From the NCBI GenBank assembly GCA_036379355.1, contig DASVGV010000083.1:33890-97889 (forward strand): a stretch of DNA of 64,000 bases, read 5' to 3'. This document shows, piece by piece, positions 40,502-48,814 of the stretch. A program made the translations under genes and the position numbers. Under the pieces are notes generated by a model. It saw only the letters and a list, made by a program, of their open reading frames with translations. It did not search any database and was not told the DNA's origin. Within the stretch, counting starts at the first letter, position 1; each line of letters starts with the position of its first letter. This DNA comes from CAJCIY01 sp036379355 (GTDB lineage Bacteria > Actinomycetota > Actinomycetes > Mycobacteriales > CAJCIY01).

Positions 40502-42025
40502 ATGTCTCGGATCGCAACCGTCCGCCACCGCAGCCTGGGGGTGTTGCTGCTGGTGGTCATCGTCGGCCTTGTCTACCTGACGATCCTGATCTACGGGAAG
40601 GCCTTCACGTCGTTCGTCGACGTGACGCTCGAGGCGGGCTGCCAGCCGCCGGCGACCGCGCCGCCGCAGTCCGGCGCGAGCACTACCGAGACGGCCGCCG
40701 CGACCACGCCGGTCACCCAGCCCGACGGCTGCGTGCCGGCGACCACCCAGAACCAGAACGCCGGGCACCAGATAGACCAGAACTCGGACGTCAAGCTGCG
40801 CGGCATCCTCGTCGGCTCGGTCAAGAGCATCACGACGAACGGCAACGGTGCCGACATCCACCTGCGGCTCGACCCCGGCAAGGTGCGGGACATCCCCCGC
40901 AACGTCAGCGCGGAGATCATCCCCAAGACCCTGTTCGGTGAGAAGTACGTCAACCTCGTCATCCCGCAGGGGGAGGGCCTGAACACCCCGCGCATCCAGG
41001 CGGGCGACGTGATCCGGCAGTCGACGACCTCGCTCGAGATCGAGCAGGTGTTCAACGACCTGCTGCCGCTCCTGCAGACGCTCCAGCCGGTCCAGCTGAA
41101 CATGACCCTGTCCAACCTGGCCATCGCCCTGCAGGGCCGGGGGAACGAGCTCGGTCAGAACCTCGCCATGACCGACAGCTACATCGGCGCCCTGAACCCG
41201 GACCTGCCCAACATCGAGACCGACATCACCGGCATGCAGGAGCTGGCGAACAACCTGAACCAGGCGACGCCCGACGTGCTCGCCGACTTCCGCCAGTTCT
41301 CGCTCAACGCACGCACGCTCGTGCAGAAGGGCAGCGTCTTCGCGAACTTCCTCACCGGTACGCGGGGCTTCGCCGACATCGCGACGAGCATCCTGCAGCA
41401 GAACGAGCAGAACATCGTGGCCCTGTCGGTGGACAACCAGGCGACCCTCGCACTGCTCGCGCAGTACTCACCGGAGTTCCCCTGCCTGCTGCAGGGCTTC
41501 GTCACCAACGAGGGCCTGCTGTCGCAGGCGTTCCAGCCACACAACTCCGGTCCGGCGCCGGACAACATCGCGGGCCTGCACCTGAACCTGACGATCTCCG
41601 CGGGCAACAACCCCGCCGACCAGGACAAGGACGGCTCGAACCAGCTGCAGCCACCGGCGTACACGGCCAAGGACTTCATCGACTACAGCATCCTCACCGA
41701 CAACCGGGCGTACCCCAACCCCGGCAGCTTCCACCTGCCGGTCGAGGGCTCCAACCAGACGGTGTCCGGACCGTGCTTCGGGCTGCCGAAGGCGCTCCCG
41801 AACCCGATCGCGCTCTTCCCCCCGACCAACAAGAACGACCCCAACTACCAGCCGGCGAGCGGATCGTCCTCGGCCGCGCAGACCAACGCGGAGAACTCCT
41901 CGGCGATGAGCCTGGCCCGCGTGCTAGCGGCCCCGGCGCTGGGCGTGCCCTCGAACGACGTGTCCGAGCTGGCCGAGCTCATGATCGCGCCGCAGATCGC
42001 CGGGACCACGGTGCACGCGTCATGA
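40502..42025 (+). CDS. MceA substrate-binding protein with a Cys-flanked insertion
   Basis: A 507-residue Mce protein. An N-terminal membrane helix (about 11-31) is followed by the MCE domain (VKLRGILVGSVKSI, then LFGEKYVNLVIP) and a long helical region. Unusually, residues ~47-88 between the first strand and the next are a Thr/Ala/Pro-rich insert bounded by C47 and C77, which could form a disulfide outside the membrane. A mycobacterial MceA has no such insert in this place. C-terminal Ser/Asn-rich tail. The stop overlaps mceB (ATGA). Confidence 0.92.
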   Translation: MSRIATVRHRSLGVLLLVVIVGLVYLTILIYGKAFTSFVDVTLEAGCQPPATAPPQSGASTTETAAATTPVTQPDGCVPATTQNQNAGHQIDQNSDVKLRGILVGSVKSITTNGNGADIHLRLDPGKVRDIPRNVSAEIIPKTLFGEKYVNLVIPQGEGLNTPRIQAGDVIRQSTTSLEIEQVFNDLLPLLQTLQPVQLNMTLSNLAIALQGRGNELGQNLAMTDSYIGALNPDLPNIETDITGMQELANNLNQATPDVLADFRQFSLNARTLVQKGSVFANFLTGTRGFADIATSILQQNEQNIVALSVDNQATLALLAQYSPEFPCLLQGFVTNEGLLSQAFQPHNSGPAPDNIAGLHLNLTISAGNNPADQDKDGSNQLQPPAYTAKDFIDYSILTDNRAYPNPGSFHLPVEGSNQTVSGPCFGLPKALPNPIALFPPTNKNDPNYQPASGSSSAAQTNAENSSAMSLARVLAAPALGVPSNDVSELAELMIAPQIAGTTVHAS

Positions 42026-43119
42026 ACGGCAAGACGCTGCGCGCGACGATCTATCTCTCGGTCTTCACGGTCATCACGGTCTTCTTGACCTACGTGCTGG
42101 CAGTCACGATCGAGAACGGCAGCGTGGGGAGCACGCGGACGTACCGCGCTGCCTTCACCGACACGACCAGCCTGCTCACCGGCGACGACGTGCGGATCGC
42201 GGGGGTACGCGTAGGCCAGATCAAGAGCATCAAGCTCATCGAGCCGCACAGCAAGGACGCGAGCCTCTGCAGGCCCGCCGGCGCGACGACCACGCAGTAT
42301 CCGACGACGTGCTCGCTGGTGACCTTCGGACTGGACAAGAGCATCCCGCTGGCGACCGACGCGACCGCGGAGCTGAAGTACCTGAACCTGGTCGGGCAGC
42401 GCTACCTCGACATCCAGGAGACCCCGGGGCCGGTGCACGTGCTGCCGAAGGGCGGCCTGATTCCGATCAACCAGACCACGCCGGCGCTCGACCTGACCGT
42501 GCTGTTCGACGGCTTCCGGCCGTTGTTCCAGGCCCTCGACCCGGAAGCCACCAACCAGCTCTCCTACGAGATCGTCGCGGCGCTGCAAGGTGAGGGTGGA
42601 ACCCTCGAGTCCCTGCTCGCCAGCACGGGGCAGCTCTCGAACACGATCGCCACCCAGGACGCGGCGATCGGCTCGCTGATCACCAACCTGAGCGGCGTCC
42701 TCGGCACCGTCGACGCGCGCGACAACGAGCTGACCAACCTCGTCGACCAGCTGCAACGGCTCACCACCGGGCTGGCCGGCGACCGGGATGCCATCGCCTC
42801 GTCCCTGTCGAACGTCAACCTCCTTGCCGTCAGTACGACCAAGCTGCTGGAGTCGATCCGGCCTGCGCTCCCGGCCGACCTGGAGCAGCTGTCCGGAGTC
42901 GCACACACATTGGCGACGACGAACGTCACCGTGAACGGTCAGCAGCAGAACCAGCTGGACAACTTCTTGAACTACTTCCCGTCGAAGATCGACACGATCA
43001 CGCGGACCGCGACGTACGGGGGGTACTTCAACTTCTACCTGTGCCAGGCGAACATCGTCGTCTCGCCCTCGACGACGGTGTCGCTCACCAACAACAACAC
43101 CAAGGCGTGCGCGCCGTGA
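42022..43119 (+). CDS. MceB substrate-binding protein
   Basis: A 365-residue Mce protein: helix (about 10-30), MCE domain with LLTGDDVRIAGVRVGQIKSI and YLNLVGQRYLDI, then an alpha-helical region. A small loop bounded by C83 and C97 (Pro/Thr-rich) interrupts the MCE domain, another Cys-flanked insert in the same complex. ATG from the ATGA overlap with mceA; its end overlaps mceC (GTGA). Confidence 0.92.
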   Translation: MNGKTLRATIYLSVFTVITVFLTYVLAVTIENGSVGSTRTYRAAFTDTTSLLTGDDVRIAGVRVGQIKSIKLIEPHSKDASLCRPAGATTTQYPTTCSLVTFGLDKSIPLATDATAELKYLNLVGQRYLDIQETPGPVHVLPKGGLIPINQTTPALDLTVLFDGFRPLFQALDPEATNQLSYEIVAALQGEGGTLESLLASTGQLSNTIATQDAAIGSLITNLSGVLGTVDARDNELTNLVDQLQRLTTGLAGDRDAIASSLSNVNLLAVSTTKLLESIRPALPADLEQLSGVAHTLATTNVTVNGQQQNQLDNFLNYFPSKIDTITRTATYGGYFNFYLCQANIVVSPSTTVSLTNNNTKACAP

Positions 43120-44159
43120 CCCAGTTCCGTGAGCGCAACCCGATCCCGATCGCGATCATCGGGATCGCGGTGGTGATCGTGCTCATCCTGATCGCGTTCA
43201 ACGCGAACAAGATCTCGTTCATCCCCGGTGGTGGCGGCCACACGGTGAAGGCGTACTTCCAGGAGTCGAGCAACCTCCAACACGACGACGACGTCCGGAT
43301 CGCGGGCATCAAGGTCGGAACGGTCGACACGGTCAAACTCGCCATGTTCGACGAGAACGGCACGCCCACGCAGGTCGCCGAGGTCGTGATGACCGTCGAC
43401 AAGGGCGTGCACCTGTCCGCGGACAGCATGGCCGACATCAAGATCAAGACATTGCTGGGCGCGATGTACGTCGACATCACTCCCGGAACGTCGAGCGCGA
43501 AGCTCTCCAAGCCCATCAACGCGACCGCGCCGTCGCACACGCCACTCATCGTCACGGACGCCTTCGAGGGGCTGGCGACCCGCGTCGACAAGATCGACAC
43601 GAGCCAGCTGGCCGCGGCGTTCACGACGTTGTCGCAGGACTTCGCGAACACGCCCGACGAGGTCTCGTCCACGCTCAAGGGCCTGGCCGCCGTCAGTCAG
43701 ACGATCGCCTCGCGCGACGCCGAGCTGCACACCCTCCTGACGCACGCCCAGGGTGTGACGACCGCGCTGGCCTCCCGCGACCAGCAGGTCAGCGAGATCA
43801 TCCGCGACGGGCAGACGGTGCTGGCCCTGGTCAACCAGCAGCGCGACGTGATCCACCAGCTGCTGGTGAACTCGGTCACCCTCTCCCAGCAGCTGTCCGC
43901 GCTCGTCGCCGAGAACCAGGCGCAGCTCGGGCCGGCCCTGACGAACCTCAAGGCGACGCTGGCCATCCTGACCAAGGACCAGACCCAGCTCGACTCGGCG
44001 ATCTACCTCCTGGCCCCGTTCATCCGCGACTTCGGCAACACCCTCGGCAACGGCAAGTGGTTCGACGGGGTCGTCATCAATCTCAACTCCCTCGGTAAGG
44101 CCGGCTGCTTCAACGTGGGATCGACGGGAACCGGCAACGCACCGGCGGGGTGCTACTGA
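43116..44159 (+). CDS. MceC substrate-binding protein
   Basis: A 347-residue Mce protein with an N-terminal helix (IPIAIIGIAVVIVLILIAF) and MCE motif LQHDDDVRIAGIKVGTV and TLLGAMYVDITPG. Long helical region with repeated polar heptads such as LAALVAENQAQLGPALTNLKATL. GTG start overlapping mceB; ends one base into mceD. Confidence 0.92.
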   Translation: MTQFRERNPIPIAIIGIAVVIVLILIAFNANKISFIPGGGGHTVKAYFQESSNLQHDDDVRIAGIKVGTVDTVKLAMFDENGTPTQVAEVVMTVDKGVHLSADSMADIKIKTLLGAMYVDITPGTSSAKLSKPINATAPSHTPLIVTDAFEGLATRVDKIDTSQLAAAFTTLSQDFANTPDEVSSTLKGLAAVSQTIASRDAELHTLLTHAQGVTTALASRDQQVSEIIRDGQTVLALVNQQRDVIHQLLVNSVTLSQQLSALVAENQAQLGPALTNLKATLAILTKDQTQLDSAIYLLAPFIRDFGNTLGNGKWFDGVVINLNSLGKAGCFNVGSTGTGNAPAGCY

Positions 44160-45460
44160 TGCGCGCCTGGATCAGCGACCACGCCCGCCCGCTGTCGGCG
44201 GGGCTGACCGTCGTCGTCCTGGGGATCGCGGTGCTCGTCTACTTCCTGGCCACCGGCAACACGAAGATGAAGCACCTCACCGTCTACTTCCCGTCCACGA
44301 TCGGCATCTACACCGGCTCCAGCGTCCGCGTGCTGGGCGTGCCGGTGGGCACGGTCGACTCCGTGACGCCGCTCGGGACGACGGTCAAGGTGACCTTGTC
44401 GTACAAGGCCAGCGTGCCGGTGCCGGCGTCCGCGGGAGTGGCGCAGGTGACGCCGTCGGTCGTGTCCGACCGTTACCTCCAGCTGGTCCCCGGCTACACC
44501 GGAGGCCCGCTTCTCGCCGACCACGCGGTCATTCAGGAGGACAAGACCGAGGTGCCGGTCGAGCTCGACCAGATCTTCGGCAGCCTCAACGACCTCAACG
44601 TGGCGCTCGGACCGAACGGTGCCAACAAGACCGGCGCCCTCGCCCAGCTGATCGACGTGGGGGCGGCGAACCTGAAGGGCAACGGTGCGCAGTTCAACGC
44701 GACGCTGAAGGGCTTCGCCGGGGCGATCAACACGCTCTCGAACTCTCGCGACGCGCTGTTCGGCACCCTCACCTCGCTGCAGCAGTTCACGACCACGCTC
44801 GCGAACGACGACGCCGGCGTGCGCACGATCAACGGCCAGCTCGATCAGGTGTCTGCCCAGCTGGCGGGCGAGCGGCAGGACCTCGGGCAGGCGCTGGCCT
44901 ACCTCGCGACGGCGCTGGGGCAGGTGCAGTCGTTCGTCGCCGACAACCGCGACAACCTGACCAGCGACATCCACGCCCTCACCACGGTCACCAGCGGGCT
45001 GGTCTCGCAGCAGCAGGCGATCAAGGAGGTTCTCGACGAGGCCCCGCCGGCGCTCTACAACCTGGTGCTGACCTTCAACCCGTCGGTGAAGACCTGCGAC
45101 CTGTCGGGCGCCACCTGCTCGTACGGTGCGCTCGTCACCCGCACCAACAACCTGGACAACCCGACCGGGTTCCTGTGTCAGCTGCTGACCTCGGCGATCA
45201 ACGCGGGAAGCCTGAGCAGCGCGTGCGCCGCGCTGCTCGGCAACGTGCCCCCGGCGCCGTCGGGTCCGACGCTTCCGTCTCCCACCGCGCCGCCGACCCT
45301 GCCGCAGCTGCCCACCGGCGGCCTGGTCGGCGGCCTGCTGGGTGGCATCGGTAAGGCCTTCGGAGGGTCGGGGTCTTCGTCGAGCACCACGTCACCCGGC
45401 ACGTCCGGCTCGTCGGGCGGCGGCCTCTTGGGCAACCTGCTGACAGGCGGCGCGCGATGA
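44159..45460 (+). CDS. MceD substrate-binding protein
   Basis: A 433-residue Mce protein with an N-terminal helix (about 14-33), MCE motif IYTGSSVRVLGVPVGTV and SDRYLQLVP, and helical C-terminal region. The last ~80 residues are Pro/Gly/Ser-rich (the extreme end is GGGLLGNLLTGGAR). Paired cysteines occur in KTCDLSGATCSYG. The ATG at 44159 follows from the TGATG overlap; the end overlaps mceE (ATGA). Confidence 0.92.
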   Translation: MRAWISDHARPLSAGLTVVVLGIAVLVYFLATGNTKMKHLTVYFPSTIGIYTGSSVRVLGVPVGTVDSVTPLGTTVKVTLSYKASVPVPASAGVAQVTPSVVSDRYLQLVPGYTGGPLLADHAVIQEDKTEVPVELDQIFGSLNDLNVALGPNGANKTGALAQLIDVGAANLKGNGAQFNATLKGFAGAINTLSNSRDALFGTLTSLQQFTTTLANDDAGVRTINGQLDQVSAQLAGERQDLGQALAYLATALGQVQSFVADNRDNLTSDIHALTTVTSGLVSQQQAIKEVLDEAPPALYNLVLTFNPSVKTCDLSGATCSYGALVTRTNNLDNPTGFLCQLLTSAINAGSLSSACAALLGNVPPAPSGPTLPSPTAPPTLPQLPTGGLVGGLLGGIGKAFGGSGSSSSTTSPGTSGSSGGGLLGNLLTGGAR

Positions 45461-46671
45461 GGCGGGGCTGGCGCCGCCGGACCCTGGCGGCCACCGCCGG
45501 TGTTGCTGCGCTGCTCGTGACCACGGCCGGCTGCGGCTTCCACGGCCTGTACGGCGCGGACCTGCCGGGCAGCGTCGGCGGCCCGCTGTCAGGCGACAAG
45601 ACCTACGACGTGACGGCGTGGTTCTACACCGACCCGGGCAGTGTCCGGGGCGGTGTGCTCGGCCTGGTGCCGCAGTCCTCCGTGCGCGTGAACGACGTGG
45701 TGGTCGGCACCGTCGAGCACATCAGCCTCGACGGGAGCCGGGACCTGCCCGGGTCCAACCCACCGCAGCGCGTCTACGCCGCCAAGGTCGACATGAGGGT
45801 CAAGACGTCGATCACGCTGCCGCGGAACACCGAGGCAGTCTTGCAGGAGACCAGCCTGCTCGGCGAGGAGTACGTCGCCCTGGTGCGCCCCACGCAGGCG
45901 GACATGAGCCGAACGCTGGCGCAGACGCACGTGATCACGGCCAGCACGTCGGACTACCCCAACGCCGAGCAGGTCTTCGGAGTCCTGGCGACGGTCTTGA
46001 ACGGTGGAGGGCTGGAGAAGCTGCAGACGATCGACACCCAGCTCGCCGCCGCCCTGTCTGGACGCGAGGACCAGGTCCACGACGTGCTGGTCCAGCTGAA
46101 CACGTTCGTGACCGGCCTGAACGGTGTCCGGACCCAGATCGCCGGCGCGATCAACGCCCTCGACACGCTCTCCGTCCAGCTCAACAAGCAGGACGCCACG
46201 ATCGCGGCCGCCCTCGACGACCTGGGTCCCGGTCTCCAGGTGCTCGCCGACCAGCGGGCCAACCTCGTGTCCCTCTTGCAGGGCCTGTCGAACCTGGGCG
46301 TCATCACCAACAAGGTCGTCAACGCCAGCGCGGACGCGACCAAGGCCGACCTGATGGCGCTCGAGCCGGTCCTGACCGAGCTGAACAAGGCCGGTACGGC
46401 CCTCCCCGGCTCGCTGGACCTGCTGTTCACCCCCACGTTCCCGAAGAACACCACCAACGGCATCCACGCCGACGGCAACAACCTGATCCTCGACATCAAC
46501 GCGTCCAGCGCCATCAGCGACCTGTGCACCGCAGCCCCGTCAGCCCTGGCCAGCGCCTGTTCGCAGCTGCAGAGCGCGCTCGGCCAGGTCACATCGGTGC
46601 TCGGCGGCAAGGGGCAGGCGGTCCGTCCCCCGGGGTCGCTCTCGAACCTGCTGAAGGGAGGGGCGCAGTGA
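45457..46671 (+). CDS. MceE lipoprotein (LprK-like)
   Basis: A 404-residue Mce lipoprotein. The lipobox VTTAGC puts the lipidated Cys at position 26, after an Arg-rich signal peptide. MCE domain with SSVRVNDVVVGTVEHI and LLGEEYVALV. The E gene is the lipoprotein in mce operons generally. ATG overlapping mceD; end overlapping mceF (GTGA). Confidence 0.93.
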   Translation: MRRGWRRRTLAATAGVAALLVTTAGCGFHGLYGADLPGSVGGPLSGDKTYDVTAWFYTDPGSVRGGVLGLVPQSSVRVNDVVVGTVEHISLDGSRDLPGSNPPQRVYAAKVDMRVKTSITLPRNTEAVLQETSLLGEEYVALVRPTQADMSRTLAQTHVITASTSDYPNAEQVFGVLATVLNGGGLEKLQTIDTQLAAALSGREDQVHDVLVQLNTFVTGLNGVRTQIAGAINALDTLSVQLNKQDATIAAALDDLGPGLQVLADQRANLVSLLQGLSNLGVITNKVVNASADATKADLMALEPVLTELNKAGTALPGSLDLLFTPTFPKNTTNGIHADGNNLILDINASSAISDLCTAAPSALASACSQLQSALGQVTSVLGGKGQAVRPPGSLSNLLKGGAQ

Positions 46672-48143
46672 TCTCCCGCGTGGTGAAGATCCAGCTGGTG
46701 GTCTTCGTGATCATCGCATTCTTCGGGGTGGTCTACACCGGGTTCACGTACGTCGGCATCCGGTCCATCGGCCCCGTCCACTTCGCGCCGGGCGACTACA
46801 CGATCCGGATGGAGCTGACCGACTCCGGCGGCATCTACACCAACGCTCCGGTCACCTACCGCGGCGTACAGGTCGGCCGGGTCGGAACGCTGCGCCTCGC
46901 GCCGAAGGAGAACCCGAACGGCGTCGAGGCGGACCTCCGCATCCACCACGGCACCAAGATCCCGATCGACACGATCGCCCAGGTGGCGAACCTGTCGGCG
47001 GTCGGCGAGCAGTACGTCAACCTGACCCCCCAGTCCGACGACGGGCCGTACTTCCGCCGTGACGGCAAGACCCGCGGCGTCGCGAGCGCGACGTACACGA
47101 TCCCGGTGTCGAGGACGTCGATTCCGATCAGTGACGCGGTCCTGCTGCGCAACCTCGACAACACCGTGAACTCGGTCAACCGCAAGAACCTCGAGATCGT
47201 GATCTCCGAGCTGGGCAAGGCGTTCAACGACGCGGGTCCGGACCTCCAGACGCTCATCGACAGCGGCAACGCCCTGCTCACCAGCGCCCAGGCCGCGCTC
47301 CCGCAGACGCTGACGCTCATCAACGACGGCAAGACCGTGCTCGGCACCCAGCAGGCCGTCGAGGACGAGTTCCACGCCTGGGCGCACAACCTGAACCTGC
47401 TCTCGCAGCAGCTGGTCACCAGCGACCCGAACATCCGCGCCCTGCTCGACAACGGCGTCGTGAGCGCGCAGACGCTGCAGGGCCTGCTGCAGGACAACCA
47501 GCAGGCACTGCCCGTGCTGTTCGCCAACGTGGCCACGCTCAGCCAGATCCAGCAGGTGCGGCTCAACGGCCTGCACACGATCCTCGTCCTGTACCCGCTG
47601 CTGGAGTCGGGCGCGGCGACGGCGCTCGACCCGACGGACGGGTCCGGGCTCGCGACCGCCCAGTTCGCTGCGGCGACGACCATGGACCCCCCGGCCTGCA
47701 ACGCGACCCAGGCATCCGGCTACCAGAGCACCACGCACCGTTCGGAGAACCCGAACAACACGGCGCAGACGGCACAGTCGACCGGGGTCCCGGCCTTCAA
47801 CGGCTTCGGCGGAGCCGCGAACCTCAACACGATGTGCCTGGCGCCCGACCAGGCCCCCTCGCCCAACCAGCAGACGCCGCGCAGCAGCAACGGGGCGACC
47901 GACTACCGCGGCATGGCGACGGTGCCTCGCCCGGCCGGCGACAACACCGGCACGCAGGGCGGGGCCATCGGCACCAAGCCGGATCCGAACACGCCGAACT
48001 ACTTCGTGGCGCCGTACGCGGCCAGCACGGGTCAGTTCCAGGTGAACGGGTCGTCCTACCGTCTTGGCACGACCGGTGCGCAGTCGGCGCTGTTCGGGGG
48101 CGACGCTCTGTCGTGGCTGCTCGTGTCGAGCACGTCAGACTGA
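46668..48143 (+). CDS. MceF substrate-binding protein
   Basis: A 491-residue Mce protein with an N-terminal helix (about 8-27), MCE motif IYTNAPVTYRGVQVGRV, and SAVGEQYVNLTPQ. A Thr/Pro/Asn-rich C-terminal region ends in the motif-like LGTTGAQSALFGGDALSWLL, typical of MceF ends. The GTG at 46668 comes from the overlap with mceE. It is the last of six Mce proteins forming the periplasmic tunnel. Confidence 0.92.
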   Translation: MISRVVKIQLVVFVIIAFFGVVYTGFTYVGIRSIGPVHFAPGDYTIRMELTDSGGIYTNAPVTYRGVQVGRVGTLRLAPKENPNGVEADLRIHHGTKIPIDTIAQVANLSAVGEQYVNLTPQSDDGPYFRRDGKTRGVASATYTIPVSRTSIPISDAVLLRNLDNTVNSVNRKNLEIVISELGKAFNDAGPDLQTLIDSGNALLTSAQAALPQTLTLINDGKTVLGTQQAVEDEFHAWAHNLNLLSQQLVTSDPNIRALLDNGVVSAQTLQGLLQDNQQALPVLFANVATLSQIQQVRLNGLHTILVLYPLLESGAATALDPTDGSGLATAQFAAATTMDPPACNATQASGYQSTTHRSENPNNTAQTAQSTGVPAFNGFGGAANLNTMCLAPDQAPSPNQQTPRSSNGATDYRGMATVPRPAGDNTGTQGGAIGTKPDPNTPNYFVAPYAASTGQFQVNGSSYRLGTTGAQSALFGGDALSWLLVSSTSD

Positions 48144-48147
48144 GGCG

Positions 48148-48735
48148 ATGAGGACGAGGGCGCGTGGTGACGGGTCCCGGCGGGGGAAACCGGCCGTGGA
48201 GGAGTCCGGCGAGGGGGTGGCCGCGGTGAGCCGGCGTCGGATCGTTCCCCACCCGCTGACCGCGCTGCTCGTACTCGTCCTGGCCGGTGTGGGCGTCCTG
48301 GTCTGGCTCTTCGTGACCCGCCCGACGACGAATGCGGGCCGCGCGGCCGATCAGCAGGCGCTGACCGCGGCACGCCAGACCTCGGTCAACAGCGCGAGCT
48401 ACGACTACCGGAAGATCGACCAGCAGCTCAAGGTCATCGCGGGCGAGCTCACCGGTTCCGCGCTCACGCAGTTCAACGCCACGAAGGCCGACATCAAGTC
48501 GGCGGTGACCTCGCAGAAGACGGTGTCGTCGGCACAGGTGCTCGACTCGGCCATCGTCCCCAGCGCGGTGACCGGTCCGGGCGTGGTCCGTACGCTCGTC
48601 GCGCTCGACGTGACGTACGTCGTGAACGGTGGCCAGCCCCAAACCCAGCCGCAACTGCTGGAGATCGATATGGTGCCCGCGCCCGCTGGCGGCTGGGTGG
48701 CCGAGAACATCAGCCCGGTGACCCCGTCCGCATGA
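48148..48735 (+). CDS. Mce-associated membrane protein, first copy
   Basis: A 195-residue protein with an Arg-rich cytoplasmic N-terminus, one membrane helix (about 37-56) and an extracytoplasmic domain beginning DQQALTAARQTSVNSASYDYRKID, of the Mas/NTF2-like kind encoded after mce operons. The start at 48148 is four bases after mceF. A GTG at 48226 would leave a shorter tail and is also possible. Proposed to stabilise or regulate the Mce complex; not shown here. Confidence 0.8.
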   Translation: MRTRARGDGSRRGKPAVEESGEGVAAVSRRRIVPHPLTALLVLVLAGVGVLVWLFVTRPTTNAGRAADQQALTAARQTSVNSASYDYRKIDQQLKVIAGELTGSALTQFNATKADIKSAVTSQKTVSSAQVLDSAIVPSAVTGPGVVRTLVALDVTYVVNGGQPQTQPQLLEIDMVPAPAGGWVAENISPVTPSA

Positions 48736-48812
48736 CGACCGCATCCATCGCGGTCGCATCCGTCACGGTCGCATCCATGTCGACCGCGTCCATCACGACA
48801 GAGGAGCGCTGA
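48732..48812 (+). CDS. Possible 26-residue small ORF made of a pentapeptide repeat
   Basis: The ATG overlaps the stop of the preceding gene (ATGA), like the junctions within the operon, and the ORF ends two bases before the next start. It encodes four copies of a (T/V)AS(I/V/M)x repeat, from a 15-base DNA repeat. The product would be Ala/Ser/Thr/Val-rich. No strong ribosome binding site is seen, so translation is uncertain; the ORF may simply reflect repeat expansion in a spacer. Its final codons (GAG GAG) double as the Shine-Dalgarno sequence of the next gene. Confidence 0.3.
   Translation: MTTASIAVASVTVASMSTASITTEER
48738..48797 (+). repeat. Four imperfect 15-base tandem repeats
   Basis: Units at 48738-48752, 48753-48767, 48768-48782 and 48783-48797 follow the consensus (A/G)(C/T)CGCATCC(A/G)TCACG. 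Copies differ at two to five positions. They fill almost the whole space between the two Mce-associated genes. Confidence 0.8.
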
Positions 48813-48814
48813 CC

